From positions 850,001-914,000 of the forward strand of contig NZ_CP016397.1 of assembly GCF_002240035.1 (NCBI RefSeq): a stretch of DNA of 64,000 bases, read 5' to 3'. Of the stretch, positions 1 through 9,307 are shown piece after piece (position 1 is the stretch's first letter; each line of letters starts with the position of its first letter). The DNA comes from Legionella clemsonensis. GTDB lineage: Bacteria; Pseudomonadota; Gammaproteobacteria; Legionellales; Legionellaceae. The notes below the pieces were generated by a model. That model did no database searches. It had not been told where the DNA came from and was given only the letters and a program-made list of their open reading frames with translations. The position numbers and the translations under genes were made by a program.

Positions 1-908
1 GGAGCATTCTTATTAATGGTGCCTTTTTTAGTTAAAATATTAATTAAAGGTAATTCATGACGTTTACCAATTTCATGATCATTGAAATCATGAGCAGGAG
101 TAATTTTTACACAGCCACTGCCAAAATCCTGTTCGACGTAGTCATCAGCAATAATAGGAATCACTCTCTCGCTCAGTGGAAGTTTAATTTGTTTACCAAT
201 AAGATGCTTGTAACGTTCGTCTGCAGGATGAACGGCAACTGCTGTATCACCCAGCATGGTTTCAGGACGTGTGGTTGCAATAACAAGCGATTCCTCTGAA
301 TCAAGAATAGGGTAACGAATATGCCACAAAAAACCGTCTTCCTCTTCAGAAAGTACTTCGAGATCAGAAACTGCTGTGCCTAACTTGGGATCCCAGTTTA
401 CCAGTCGTGTGCCTCGGTAGATTAAGCCTTCGTCATATAATTGCACGAATACTTTCTGCACTGCTGCAGATAAGCCTTCATCCATCGTGAAGCGCTCACG
501 AGACCAGTCGACAGAGGAACCAATGCGACGCATTTGTTGAGTAATTTGATTACCCGATTCTTCTTTCCATTGCCAAACTCTATCTAGAAATTGCTCGCGT
601 GACATGTCTCTGCGTGAAAGACCTTCGGCTTCCAGTTGTCGTTCCACCACTAATTGGGTGGATATCCCTGCATGATCAGTTCCAGGCTGCCAAAGTGTTT
701 TATAACCTTGCATGCGATGGTACCGTATTAATGCATCCATTAACGTGTGTTGAAAACCATGCCCCATGTGTAAACTGCCAGTCACATTGGGTGGAGGCAA
801 CATAATACAATAACCCTTACCATCACCACGCGGTGCAAAATAATGGTGGTTTTCCCACTTTTCATAACAAGTTTTTTCAATCGCATGAGGAGAGTAAGTC
901 TTATCCAT
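1..908 (-). CDS. valS: Valyl-tRNA synthetase, N-terminal part (runs off the window)
   Basis: This is the first 302 residues of a class I valyl-tRNA synthetase, which charges tRNA-Val in the cytoplasm. Translation from the ATG at 908 gives the class I signature [13 protein letters not shown] at residues 38-50 (HIGH motif, here HMGH), followed by the GTDHAG segment and the start of the CP1 editing insertion. The full enzyme is about 950 residues, so the KMSKS motif and anticodon-binding region lie beyond position 1. It is read leftwards and is followed upstream by a 123-bp gap to the RND permease stop, with no obvious shared operon. Confidence 0.97.
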   Translation of the reverse strand, partial: MDKTYSPHAIEKTCYEKWENHHYFAPRGDGKGYCIMLPPPNVTGSLHMGHGFQHTLMDALIRYHRMQGYKTLWQPGTDHAGISTQLVVERQLEAEGLSRRDMSREQFLDRVWQWKEESGNQITQQMRRIGSSVDWSRERFTMDEGLSAAVQKVFVQLYDEGLIYRGTRLVNWDPKLGTAVSDLEVLSEEEDGFLWHIRYPILDSEESLVIATTRPETMLGDTAVAVHPADERYKHLIGKQIKLPLSERVIPIIADDYVEQDFGSGCVKITPAHDFNDHEIGKRHELPLINILTKKGTINKNA

Positions 909-1031
909 CGTTTAACCCGTACAAATTAAAGTTGCGCATATTACCATATACCACAGGCATAAATCATCGTTAATCAAAAGAGACTCCAAATCACAGATAC
1001 CCACGGTATTGAATCAAAATTATTACCAGAA

Positions 1032-4000
1032 CTATTCAGATTCAGGTGGAGAAGTCATCAAATTTTCATTTAAACTGGCCTGTTTTTCTTTAGCCAAGTC
1101 ATGACGATGGTCAGCGGCAAGGTATGTATACATTGTAGGTACAACAAAAAGAGTAAATCCAGTACCCACTAACAATCCCATGGCAATTACCAAACCGATA
1201 TCAAAACGACTCACCGCACCTGCACCTGTAGCCATTAATAAAGGAATAACGCCAAATACCATGGCAGCAGTAGTCATTAAAATAGGACGTAATCGAATGC
1301 CTGCTGCCTCTTCAACTGCAGCTCTGCGATCAAGGTGTTTTTCACGTTGTAACTGATTGGCAAAATCGACAATCAAAATTCCGTGTTTACTGATTAAACC
1401 AATTAAAGTAATTAAGCCCACTTGCGTATAAATATTAATACTTGCAGCACCTAAATTCAGTGGAATAAGAGCTCCACAAATCGACATAGGCACGCTAATG
1501 AGAATGATTAAGGGATCTCGAAAGCTTTCATATTGCGCTGAGAGTACCAGGAAAATAACAATGATAGCCATAAAAAAAGCAAGAATAAGAGCACTTCCTT
1601 CCTGAATAAATTGTCGTGACTGTCCACCATAGTCATAGGTAAATCCCTTGGGTAATACGTCTTTGGCTGCTTCGGCAAGAAAGGCTAATCCTTGACCCAA
1701 AGTTTGCCCTGGCATCATTACCCCTTGAATGGTAGCGGAGTTAAGCTGCTGGAAATGAGTAACAGCATTAGGCTGTACTATTTCTTTGCCTGTAACAACG
1801 GTTGATAAAGGCACCATAGTGTCATTGGCGGTGCGAACGTAAATTTCGCTTAGCTGTTCAGGAGTAAGGCGATATTTTCTATCCAATTGGGGAATCACCT
1901 GATAACTTCGCCCTTGAAGGTTGAAGTAATTCACATAATTGCCTGATAATGCACTCGTTAAACTGCTACCAATAGTTTGCATGTCCAAACCTAAATCAGA
2001 AGCTTTTGAGCGATTAATTTGAAATTCTACTTCTGGTTGATTAAATTTTAAACTGTTATCCAGGTAAATGAAAAGACCACTCTGTTGTGCCTTCTCCATC
2101 AGTTTATTGGAGATCTCAAATAGCGTTTGAAAATCATTCGTAGTTTTTATAACAAATTGAATGGGCGTGCCGCTACCACCTCCTGGCAGCGGCGGAGGAA
2201 TTACAGCAAAGGCTTTTAGTCCTGCAACTTCATCTAATTTCTTCTGTAGCGGCTCTTTCAATTGAAACTGGGTTTTAGTGCGTTTATCCCAGGCTTTTAA
2301 CACCATTCCAGAAACGGGTGCACTCATGTTAACGGTAAAATAATGCTCTGTTTCGGGAAAACTTTTATAGATTTCATCGAAAGGTTTGGTGAAGGCTTCA
2401 ATGTAATTAATGGTTGCATATTGAGGTGCTGTACCCACGACGAAGAAAAAACCTTGATCTTCTTCAGGGGCTGTCTCATCGGGTGTATGAGTATAAAGAT
2501 AGGGAAGCATTAGTAAAACGGCTGCGGCGAATATCAATATAATGGCTCTTGTATCCAACAGGCTATGAAGTAGGCGCTGGTAGCGGGCTTTTAGTCGATT
2601 AAACTTGTCATCAAGAAAATGAACGAAACGCCCGCTGCTAATGTCGGCAGAAAGAATTTTAGAACACATCATAGGCGTTAAAGTAAGTGCGATGATTCCA
2701 GAAATTATTACTGCACTTGCCAGGGTAAATGCAAATTCTTTAAATAGAGCACCAGTTAACCCTCCCATAAAACCAATGGGGGCATACACGGCAGCCAAAG
2801 TAATGGTCATGGCAATAACCGGTGTTGCAATTTCACGCGCGCCAATAATGGATGCTTGCAGTGGTGTTCGACCCTCTTCGATATGGCGGTGCACATTTTC
2901 AACCACGACAATGGCATCGTCCACTACAAGTCCAATTGCCAGAACAAAAGCAAGTAGTGTCAGCAAATTAATCGAGTAGCCAAGAAAAAGCATAAACGTG
3001 CAGACACCGATCAATGATAGCGGTATGGTAACGACTGGGATAATAACCGAGCGTACAGATCCCAGAAATAAAAAGATCACCACGATAACAATTAAGGCTG
3101 CTTCCAGAATAGTTTCCACTACTTCTTCAATGGAGGCACGAATAAAGTCTGTGGCATCATAGACCACCGTACCTTTCAATGAAGGGGGAAATTCGCGCTG
3201 AATGGAAGGCATAATCTTGCGGACATCACTAATTACTGTGAGTGGGTTTGCAGTGGGTGTTGGAGTAATGGCAATAAATACAGCCTTTTTACCATCGAAA
3301 CGAACAGACGTATTATAATCCTGAGATCCCAGCTCTATCTTGGCAATATCACGTAGACGAATAATAGAATTATTACTGGAGCGGACGATCAATTGGCTGA
3401 ATTCTTCCGCATTATTAAGATCAGTTTTCGCCGTCATATTAATGGCAACGTATTCACCTTTTGTACTGCCTGCTGCTGTTAGGAAATTATTGCGCGCCAG
3501 TACATTGGAGACATCAGCAGGCGAGACGTTTAACGCTGCCATTTTTACAGGATTAAGAAAAATTCTCATGGAATAAGTAGCCCCACCAAGAATTTCAGCT
3601 TTGGCCACACCATCTACGGTTTCAAGCTGTGGTTGCACAACACGCGTTGCGTAATCCGTGATTTGTTGTGGGGTCATATCCGCACTATCCAGACTAATGT
3701 ACATTAGTGGTGTTGAGGTGTCAGAACTTTTGACAATCACCGGTTGTTGCGATTCGGGTGGTAGCTGGTTTAAGGTTTGCTGCACCTTGCTCATGACGTC
3801 AGTAAAAGCAACTTGAGGATCAAAGTTGAGCTTAATTGTTAATGTGATTGTACTAACACCCTGGGTACTTGAGGAGGTCATATAATCAATCCCTTCTGCA
3901 CTTGCCACAGCTGCTTCAAGTGGGGTGGTTATAAACCCTGCGATTAAGTTGGCATCTGCGCCAGGATAAGCCGTGGTTATTGTAATCACTGTATTATCCA

Positions 4001-4118
4001 TCCGTGGATATTGACGTATCTGCATGGTCAGGATTGAATTTAATCCAAATAAAAAAATTAGAAGACTTATGACAGAAGCTAAAACAGGGCGTTTGATAAA
4101 TATATCTGTGAATTTCAT
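1032..4118 (-). CDS. RND-family multidrug efflux permease (AcrB/MexF-like)
   Basis: A 1028-residue inner-membrane proton/drug antiporter of the HAE1 RND type, a normal length for AcrB-like pumps. The N-terminus (KFTDIFIKRPVLASVISLL) is the typical first transmembrane helix. The paired acidic residues of TM4 are seen as D400-D401 in GLVVDDAIVVVENV, the proton-relay position of the family. A second membrane block follows at about residues 850-1000, with large periplasmic loops between. It lies 106 bp downstream of the adaptor gene on the same strand and has a good AGGAT ribosome site, so the two form an operon. No TolC-like outer-membrane gene is next to it, so the pump probably borrows one encoded elsewhere. 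Substrate cannot be inferred. Confidence 0.95.
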   Translation of the reverse strand: MKFTDIFIKRPVLASVISLLIFLFGLNSILTMQIRQYPRMDNTVITITTAYPGADANLIAGFITTPLEAAVASAEGIDYMTSSSTQGVSTITLTIKLNFDPQVAFTDVMSKVQQTLNQLPPESQQPVIVKSSDTSTPLMYISLDSADMTPQQITDYATRVVQPQLETVDGVAKAEILGGATYSMRIFLNPVKMAALNVSPADVSNVLARNNFLTAAGSTKGEYVAINMTAKTDLNNAEEFSQLIVRSSNNSIIRLRDIAKIELGSQDYNTSVRFDGKKAVFIAITPTPTANPLTVISDVRKIMPSIQREFPPSLKGTVVYDATDFIRASIEEVVETILEAALIVIVVIFLFLGSVRSVIIPVVTIPLSLIGVCTFMLFLGYSINLLTLLAFVLAIGLVVDDAIVVVENVHRHIEEGRTPLQASIIGAREIATPVIAMTITLAAVYAPIGFMGGLTGALFKEFAFTLASAVIISGIIALTLTPMMCSKILSADISSGRFVHFLDDKFNRLKARYQRLLHSLLDTRAIILIFAAAVLLMLPYLYTHTPDETAPEEDQGFFFVVGTAPQYATINYIEAFTKPFDEIYKSFPETEHYFTVNMSAPVSGMVLKAWDKRTKTQFQLKEPLQKKLDEVAGLKAFAVIPPPLPGGGSGTPIQFVIKTTNDFQTLFEISNKLMEKAQQSGLFIYLDNSLKFNQPEVEFQINRSKASDLGLDMQTIGSSLTSALSGNYVNYFNLQGRSYQVIPQLDRKYRLTPEQLSEIYVRTANDTMVPLSTVVTGKEIVQPNAVTHFQQLNSATIQGVMMPGQTLGQGLAFLAEAAKDVLPKGFTYDYGGQSRQFIQEGSALILAFFMAIIVIFLVLSAQYESFRDPLIILISVPMSICGALIPLNLGAASINIYTQVGLITLIGLISKHGILIVDFANQLQREKHLDRRAAVEEAAGIRLRPILMTTAAMVFGVIPLLMATGAGAVSRFDIGLVIAMGLLVGTGFTLFVVPTMYTYLAADHRHDLAKEKQASLNENLMTSPPESE

Positions 4119-4224
4119 GATTATCCTGATAAAACTATTTCAATACCTGCGTAGAATGTATTCGCTTTTTAGGGGATGAACGAATTACTCCAAGCGTCAT
4201 GGGTTTATCCCAGCGCTAACCATG

Positions 4225-5478
4225 TTATTGACCTAACTGATCTGGATCAGCGGCATCTTGCAGTTTTACGCTGTTATTAATGACTACACGTGTTCCATTT
4301 TGCAATTTGAGCTCACCAGAACTAACGACTTGTTGTCCAGGTTCAATGCCTTTTTTAATCACTGTAAAGTTACCTTCCTGTTCACCCGTGCTCACAAAGA
4401 CGCGTCTTACACGTAGAATATCTTTGCCTTCATTATCTTTTTTACCTTGTTTGTCTTTCTCGATAACAAAAACGGAATTGCCATATAAACTATAAGAAAT
4501 CGCGGTGGAAGGTAAGACAACTGTATCGGGAATTGAGGGTTGCTCAACAGAAATGGCAGCAAACATTCCAGGAATAAATGCAAACTGGGTCACGTGATTT
4601 TTTGCATTTAAACTGCTATCACATTTAATGACCATCGGGTTATTTTCTTTTTGACTTTTTTGATCCTTGGCACTTTTTAGCTGAGGATCAGTTGCCGGAC
4701 AATTTGGAACCGTTGCCTGTACCAGGATATTATGTGTATTCGTATCAACCTTGGCATTGATAGCGGTTATTTTTCCTTCAAATACGCGATTGGGGAATCC
4801 TTCAACACTAAATTGAATCCGTTGCTCAAGATGTAAGCGTTTTAACATTTGCTCAGGTAAGTAAAATTCAAGAAATAAGGGGTCCATCGATTGCAGGGTG
4901 ACGATAGAGGTTTGTCCTGGGGTGATGTATTGGCCTAAGTTAACCTGACGAATCCCGAGTTGACCTGAAAATGGGGCAGTAATGTGTTTTTGACTTATTT
5001 CAGCCTGAGTTTTTTCGACATTGGCTTGTGCTTGCTGCAGGCTTGCAAGAGCCTCATCAACATTTGAACTTGGAGTCGCTCCACGTTTGAATAAATCAGC
5101 TTGACGTTTGTAACTTAATTCTTTTAAGGCCAAATCTGCCTTATTAAACTTAAGCGTAGCTTGATCAACCCTATCATCAATATCAATAAGAGGCTGATCC
5201 TTTTCAAGATATTGACCTGACTCAAAATGAATTTCTATAACGTTGCCTGAGGTTTGTGAGTTTACCTCAACGCCATTAATGGCAACAAAATTGCCAACGG
5301 CAGCAATGGTGGGTTTCCAATTTTTTTTAACAGCGGTGACCGATGAAACGCTAACAGCTGGAGGTTCGTAACTTGCAAAAAACCGCTTAATCATAAAACT
5401 TTTAAAGAGATTAAACGCAATAATTCCTCCAAATACAACCACAAGAGCAATTATCATGATAGTCATGCGTTTTTTCAT
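4225..5478 (-). CDS. RND efflux periplasmic adaptor (membrane fusion protein)
   Basis: A 417-residue HlyD/AcrA-type adaptor that bridges the permease to an outer-membrane channel. I start it at the ATG at 5478 (MKKRMTIMIIALVV...), which follows a GGGGA ribosome site and gives a single N-terminal membrane anchor; a longer reading frame up to 5637 has no such support. Biotinyl-lipoyl-like halves, a helical hairpin (QANVEKTQAEISQKHITAPFSGQLGIR) and the beta-barrel are recognisable. An extra stretch of about 40 polar residues holding two cysteines is inserted before the conserved FIPGMFA motif, near residues 270-315; a disulphide there is possible but unproven. First gene of the pump operon. Confidence 0.93.
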   Translation of the reverse strand: MKKRMTIMIIALVVVFGGIIAFNLFKSFMIKRFFASYEPPAVSVSSVTAVKKNWKPTIAAVGNFVAINGVEVNSQTSGNVIEIHFESGQYLEKDQPLIDIDDRVDQATLKFNKADLALKELSYKRQADLFKRGATPSSNVDEALASLQQAQANVEKTQAEISQKHITAPFSGQLGIRQVNLGQYITPGQTSIVTLQSMDPLFLEFYLPEQMLKRLHLEQRIQFSVEGFPNRVFEGKITAINAKVDTNTHNILVQATVPNCPATDPQLKSAKDQKSQKENNPMVIKCDSSLNAKNHVTQFAFIPGMFAAISVEQPSIPDTVVLPSTAISYSLYGNSVFVIEKDKQGKKDNEGKDILRVRRVFVSTGEQEGNFTVIKKGIEPGQQVVSSGELKLQNGTRVVINNSVKLQDAADPDQLGQ

Positions 5479-5661
5479 TTTAAATCCCCAAACAGATGCG
5501 CGGTCAATGAAGCGGCGTTTACTATAACATAAATACTTTTTGAGGGGATCCTTCATGCATAAAGCGCAGTATGTAGAGGCATAAAATTTATGAAGAGCTC
5601 TCAGAGACAAGCCGCAGGACATAGGCATTAAATTCACTTAAAATGGTAGGTTCTATGAAAT

Positions 5662-7329
5662 CTAAAGACCTGGCTTATTTTTTTTGAGTGATTCAATTTC
5701 TTTCTCAGTTTTTTGTAATTGAGCGTTAAAAAAACCTGTGCGATTTTGATGACTACTGTCTGCTTTCAGAAAGGAAAGTATATGGCTTGCTAACTCATAG
5801 GGCAGATTATATTGCCTTCGTATGGTGGGCATGGTGACTAATGCCCTTGCCAAATCAGATTCACCATTCCCTGCAAGATTAAATCGTGCGCTTTCGTCCC
5901 CTAGAGCTGTTAGTATCTCGTTCTTTTGTAAAGTAGTTTTTCCTAAAAACAAATCATTGTTGGCCAAGTCAACTGTTGTTACGGTTAACGGAATAGCCGC
6001 AAAGATTTTAGCGAGCTCCTTTGGAGTAAATTGACCAAGGTCATTTTTACACAAGCGTAGGGAAGTTATATTGGGAGGAATCAATTGGAATAATGCAGCC
6101 AAATCAGCCGCCATTAAGTCATTGAAACTATTATTGCTTAAGTCTAAAGAAAGATTATGTGCTGGAAGAACAGCGAAAATTTTGGTTAGTCCTGTAACCA
6201 GTTCAACAGCAGAATTATTATTCAAAATCAATGAAGTAATATTTTTTGGAAGCTCTTTAAAAACTTCCTCAGGAATCCGGTAAATTGGGATAGCACTTAA
6301 ATTGAGACAGCTTACGGTATTAGGAATCGCTTGGAAAATTTTGACCAATACATTGCGTTTTAGTTTATAAAGTTTATTGTCGCTCAAGTCTATCATAGTA
6401 AGGGCTTGAGAAATTAAATTTCTTAAACTTTTAGCTAAAACAGCACCTGAAACTATATTAAGTTCATTGGAACTTAAGTTCAATGAAATTAGCCCTGCAG
6501 GGATAGAGTGAAAAAGTTCGATCTGGTTTGTTGTACTGCTTTTGAATAAGCCATTTTTGCTTAAATTAAGTACTCGAATGTGGATTGAGAGGGCATTGAA
6601 AGCCTGTGTCACAGAGATAGCTGGCAGTAGGTGGAGTTGATTACTACTTAAATCCAATGAAGTGACCTTGCGCGGAATTGCTAGAAACAGGGGAAGCAAT
6701 TTAATGAGCTCAGTATTACCAAAATTATTCTCTCGAAGTTGCAATGAGCTGATAGTTTCAGGAAGTACTTTTAAAACACGCGTCAATTTTTCAGGTGAGC
6801 TAGTAAAATTGTTACTTAGATCAAGGGAGCTTACAGCAAGTCCTTCAAAAGCACTGGCTAATACTTCCTCTGGTAGTTGGTAAAGAGCATTGCCTCCTAG
6901 ACTTAAGATTCTGATTGTTTTTGGAATACTCTTTATAACTTGGACAAATTCCTCTCCCTGGATATTACTAAGATAATTCCAATCAATCGATAATGCCTTA
7001 ATATTTTGTGGAATCGATTGGAAAGCCTGAATTAATTCTGCTGCTGATTTAGTACCTAAATTGTTTGAGCTTAAATTCAGCATTTGTATCCAGGAGGGGA
7101 TTGCTTTAAAGAGTTGGGCCAATTCGTCGCCGGTTTTCCCACTTAATTGATTGTTAGTTAAGAGGAGTGAATCTACGTTCTTTGGAATAGAGCGAAAGGC
7201 TTGCTTGATAGTATCATTGGATACCAGATTAAAATTACAATAACTTACTTCGAGTGAACTGCATGTAGCTGGAATCGCAGCAAAAGCTTTTGAAAAGTTA
7301 CCTTCTATTATTTTCACCAAATAATACAT
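5662..7329 (-). CDS. Leucine-rich repeat protein with C-terminal F-box-like motif (candidate Dot/Icm effector)
   Basis: A 555-residue protein made almost entirely of leucine-rich repeats of about 25-29 residues, of the form I-P-x-x-(I/V)-x-x-L-x-L-x-x-N-x-L with an A-x-x-F/L-x-x-I-P helix segment, resembling the RNase-inhibitor/LRR type. There is no signal peptide or transmembrane helix. After the last repeat, residues 509-521 read LPYELASHILSFL, which matches the first helices of F-box domains (L-P-x-E-(L/I)-x-x-x-I-L-x-x-L). The tail is charged (KTEKEIESLKKNK). LRR and F-box proteins are known among Legionella effectors. A host ubiquitin-ligase-linked role is inference. It is divergent from the next gene, separated by 229 bp. 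Confidence 0.8.
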   Translation of the reverse strand: MYYLVKIIEGNFSKAFAAIPATCSSLEVSYCNFNLVSNDTIKQAFRSIPKNVDSLLLTNNQLSGKTGDELAQLFKAIPSWIQMLNLSSNNLGTKSAAELIQAFQSIPQNIKALSIDWNYLSNIQGEEFVQVIKSIPKTIRILSLGGNALYQLPEEVLASAFEGLAVSSLDLSNNFTSSPEKLTRVLKVLPETISSLQLRENNFGNTELIKLLPLFLAIPRKVTSLDLSSNQLHLLPAISVTQAFNALSIHIRVLNLSKNGLFKSSTTNQIELFHSIPAGLISLNLSSNELNIVSGAVLAKSLRNLISQALTMIDLSDNKLYKLKRNVLVKIFQAIPNTVSCLNLSAIPIYRIPEEVFKELPKNITSLILNNNSAVELVTGLTKIFAVLPAHNLSLDLSNNSFNDLMAADLAALFQLIPPNITSLRLCKNDLGQFTPKELAKIFAAIPLTVTTVDLANNDLFLGKTTLQKNEILTALGDESARFNLAGNGESDLARALVTMPTIRRQYNLPYELASHILSFLKADSSHQNRTGFFNAQLQKTEKEIESLKKNKPGL

Positions 7330-7487
7330 GTTTCAGACATGCTATCTAAACTGCTGTTACTTTATCTCTGCTGGGAGAAGTGGAACATAGGTAAGTTTAC
7401 CCACTTGAGGAGATCTGTGGTTAACTGTTGATGATAATTTATTATCTTAACAATAATGCAACATAATTTTACAAAAAATAGAGATTG

Positions 7488-7520
7488 AATAATTTTCGCT
7501 TAATAAAAAAATGCTACATT
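7488..7520 (+). promoter_or_regulatory. Possible PmrA-like site and -10 upstream of the coiled-coil gene
   Basis: CTTAAT at 7499-7504 matches the PmrA half-site YTTAAK. The position one turn upstream (7488-7493, AATAAT) matches it at 4 of 6. A TACATT -10-like hexamer follows at 7515-7520, with the same spacing as in the stronger site upstream of the GDSL gene. The region is very A/T rich, so chance matches are likely. Confidence 0.25.
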
Positions 7521-7558
7521 CTTTTTATGAAGTAAAATATTGTCGTATGTGAGATTTT

Positions 7559-9034
7559 ATGAAGTCAACAGTTGTTTCAATACCTTCCTCTAAGATAAAA
7601 CAAATTGAAATTGAGCTTGTTAATGATCTCGCTCAAATCGAAAGAGACTATTCCAACTTATTTGAGCAGATTAAAGAGCTGGAAACATTATTATTATTTA
7701 TCCGTGAGTTGGATAAGAATCCACAAAAGAAAGAAGAAATGCGACTAGAGCAGCAAGCATTGCAGCAAAAAGCGAGTACAGAAGAAAAATTAACTGCGCA
7801 AGAAGAGCAAAGGTTATCTTTTTTGAAAAAGTTAGAATTGGGTAACTACTCAACCCAAATCGATAAGTTAGCGATAGAATTTGGCGATAAGGTGATTACC
7901 AGCTTTAGCTTAATGCAACTAAAAGCAAAAGCAATCGGTATGGAGATAGAAAAATTACCTGATTTTATCAAGACAGAAGATCTTAAGATAATTACTCAGG
8001 TAATTGGAGCTTCGCTACATATGATAGTTCCATCTGACATTTGGTTACGACGCTTACTTGGAGTAAAAGCAGATACAAGTTCTCAGAAATTAAAAGCAAA
8101 ATTACAGGAATTTGTACAAACAGAAATTGAAACTAGAGTCGATAAAGGTCAGTTATTACCTGCCCTAAGCAGATTTGAGAAGGATATATTAAAAGAGTTT
8201 AATGCATATTCACGGGAATTAAAGCTTGCTAATAACCTCATTAAATCTTTTGAAAAGTATAGTGATGCTGCTGGGAATCGTTTTCAGGTGGCCGTGCATA
8301 ATGTTTTAAATCAATTAAGCATTCTCTCAAAGACATTGGTTGCAAAGGAAGAGTCAAGATTCCAAAAAAGCGATGCCTATAAAAAGATTTCCGGTGAAAG
8401 AGATAAAAGAGCGGCTCTTATTGCGCATATAGGAAAATTTGAGGAGCTCTTACCTGTCGAAGAAAGATTGCAATTTATTGAGAGAATACTAAATAGTCAG
8501 AAGTCCGCTAAATTTACCGGAGAAAATGCAGAAGACCAAAGAAAACAGCATAAGGAAGACAAAAAAACATTTGCCCCCCTATTTAAAAATAAACAGTTTA
8601 TACGAGAACTGTCAGAACTACATAAAGCGTTTAAAGCGGTTCAGTCTGCAAGAGTAGCTTATCTGAAAGCAGAGGAAAAAGCTGATAAGCCAGAGGAAAA
8701 AGCTGATAAGCTCTCTCGTAAACGAGCTATAGAAGAGAAAAAGGTTGATTATGGCTGTATAAGAGATAAACGAATAAAAACTCGCGCGCTTGTTACAGAT
8801 TTTTTTTCTAAACCGTCAGCAGATAAAAGATCTGTACAAGAAGACAATACGGTGGATAGTTCACAGAAATCATCTCGTAAACGCCCTGTAGAAGAAACAC
8901 CGGCAGAACAAAAGGAAAACCATCATATAGGACGTAAGCGTGTAAAAGTTAGACCTGCAATCTTCTTTGAACCGCCATCAGAGAAGAAACCTGAACACGA
9001 CGTAGACGTGGCAAGTAACCCACGGTTTAAATAA
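7559..9034 (+). CDS. Unknown coiled-coil protein with duplicated basic, NLS-like C-terminal module
   Basis: A 491-residue protein that I do not recognise. Residues 15-95 and about 180-380 are rich in heptad-like Leu/Lys/Glu sequence and are probably helical or coiled coil. A short tandem repeat (EEKADK twice, 372-384) leads into a C-terminal region holding two related modules, residues 386-423 and 439-476. Each begins SRKR-x-(I/V)-EE, has a second basic cluster (DKRIKTR; GRKRVKVR), then FF, a proline and a charged end. The basic clusters look like eukaryotic nuclear localisation signals. There is no signal peptide or membrane segment. The start follows GTGAG. A secreted effector acting in the nucleus is possible; this is inference. 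Confidence 0.7.
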   Translation: MKSTVVSIPSSKIKQIEIELVNDLAQIERDYSNLFEQIKELETLLLFIRELDKNPQKKEEMRLEQQALQQKASTEEKLTAQEEQRLSFLKKLELGNYSTQIDKLAIEFGDKVITSFSLMQLKAKAIGMEIEKLPDFIKTEDLKIITQVIGASLHMIVPSDIWLRRLLGVKADTSSQKLKAKLQEFVQTEIETRVDKGQLLPALSRFEKDILKEFNAYSRELKLANNLIKSFEKYSDAAGNRFQVAVHNVLNQLSILSKTLVAKEESRFQKSDAYKKISGERDKRAALIAHIGKFEELLPVEERLQFIERILNSQKSAKFTGENAEDQRKQHKEDKKTFAPLFKNKQFIRELSELHKAFKAVQSARVAYLKAEEKADKPEEKADKLSRKRAIEEKKVDYGCIRDKRIKTRALVTDFFSKPSADKRSVQEDNTVDSSQKSSRKRPVEETPAEQKENHHIGRKRVKVRPAIFFEPPSEKKPEHDVDVASNPRFK

Positions 9035-9065
9035 AATAAAAGGCCAGTCGCACTGGCCTTTTATT
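9035..9065. terminator. Bidirectional intrinsic terminator
   Basis: A perfect 14-bp inverted repeat (GGCCAGT core) with a CGC loop and flanking A and T tracts lies between the coiled-coil gene (ends 9034) and the convergent yacG (ends 9096), so it can stop transcription in both directions. Confidence 0.88.
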
Positions 9066-9095
9066 AGTTTTATCAGAATAAAATCAAAGCTACTG

Positions 9096-9290
9096 CTAGA
9101 GATCTTCAAGATCACCAGAGGGAACGTCAGGATAAACAGGATCACCAGGAATTTTTCGGGTTTCATTGGCCCATTCACCTAAATCAATTAATTTACAGCG
9201 CTCGGAACAAAAGGGCTTAAACGTATTTTCAGGCGTCCAGGTGTTCGGTTTTCCACAGATGGGACAACTGGGTTTCTGTTCTTTTTTCAT
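9096..9290 (-). CDS. yacG: DNA gyrase inhibitor YacG (zinc-finger protein)
   Basis: A 64-residue zinc protein of the YacG family, known in E. coli to bind GyrB and inhibit gyrase. The four zinc ligands are visible as CPIC near residue 9 and CSERC near residue 28, followed by the family segment [12 protein letters not shown]. Length is normal for the family. It sits 17 bp downstream of the J-domain-like gene on the same strand, so the two are probably co-transcribed. In many gamma-proteobacteria it sits beside coaE; that neighbour is absent here. Confidence 0.93.
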   Translation of the reverse strand: MKKEQKPSCPICGKPNTWTPENTFKPFCSERCKLIDLGEWANETRKIPGDPVYPDVPSGDLEDL

Positions 9291-9307
9291 AGACTAAATA
9301 TCCAAAA

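Noticed and set aside
57-805. Two plus-strand frames at the left edge
   Set aside because: They lie antisense to the clearly coding valS segment.
5479-5637. Longer N-terminus for the RND adaptor
   Set aside because: It would put 53 cysteine-rich residues before the membrane anchor and lacks a ribosome site; the ATG at 5478 has one.
7330-7558. CpxR-like GTAAA-N5-GTAAA site between the LRR and coiled-coil genes
   Set aside because: Only one half matches at each candidate position; A/T-rich sequence makes single halves common.
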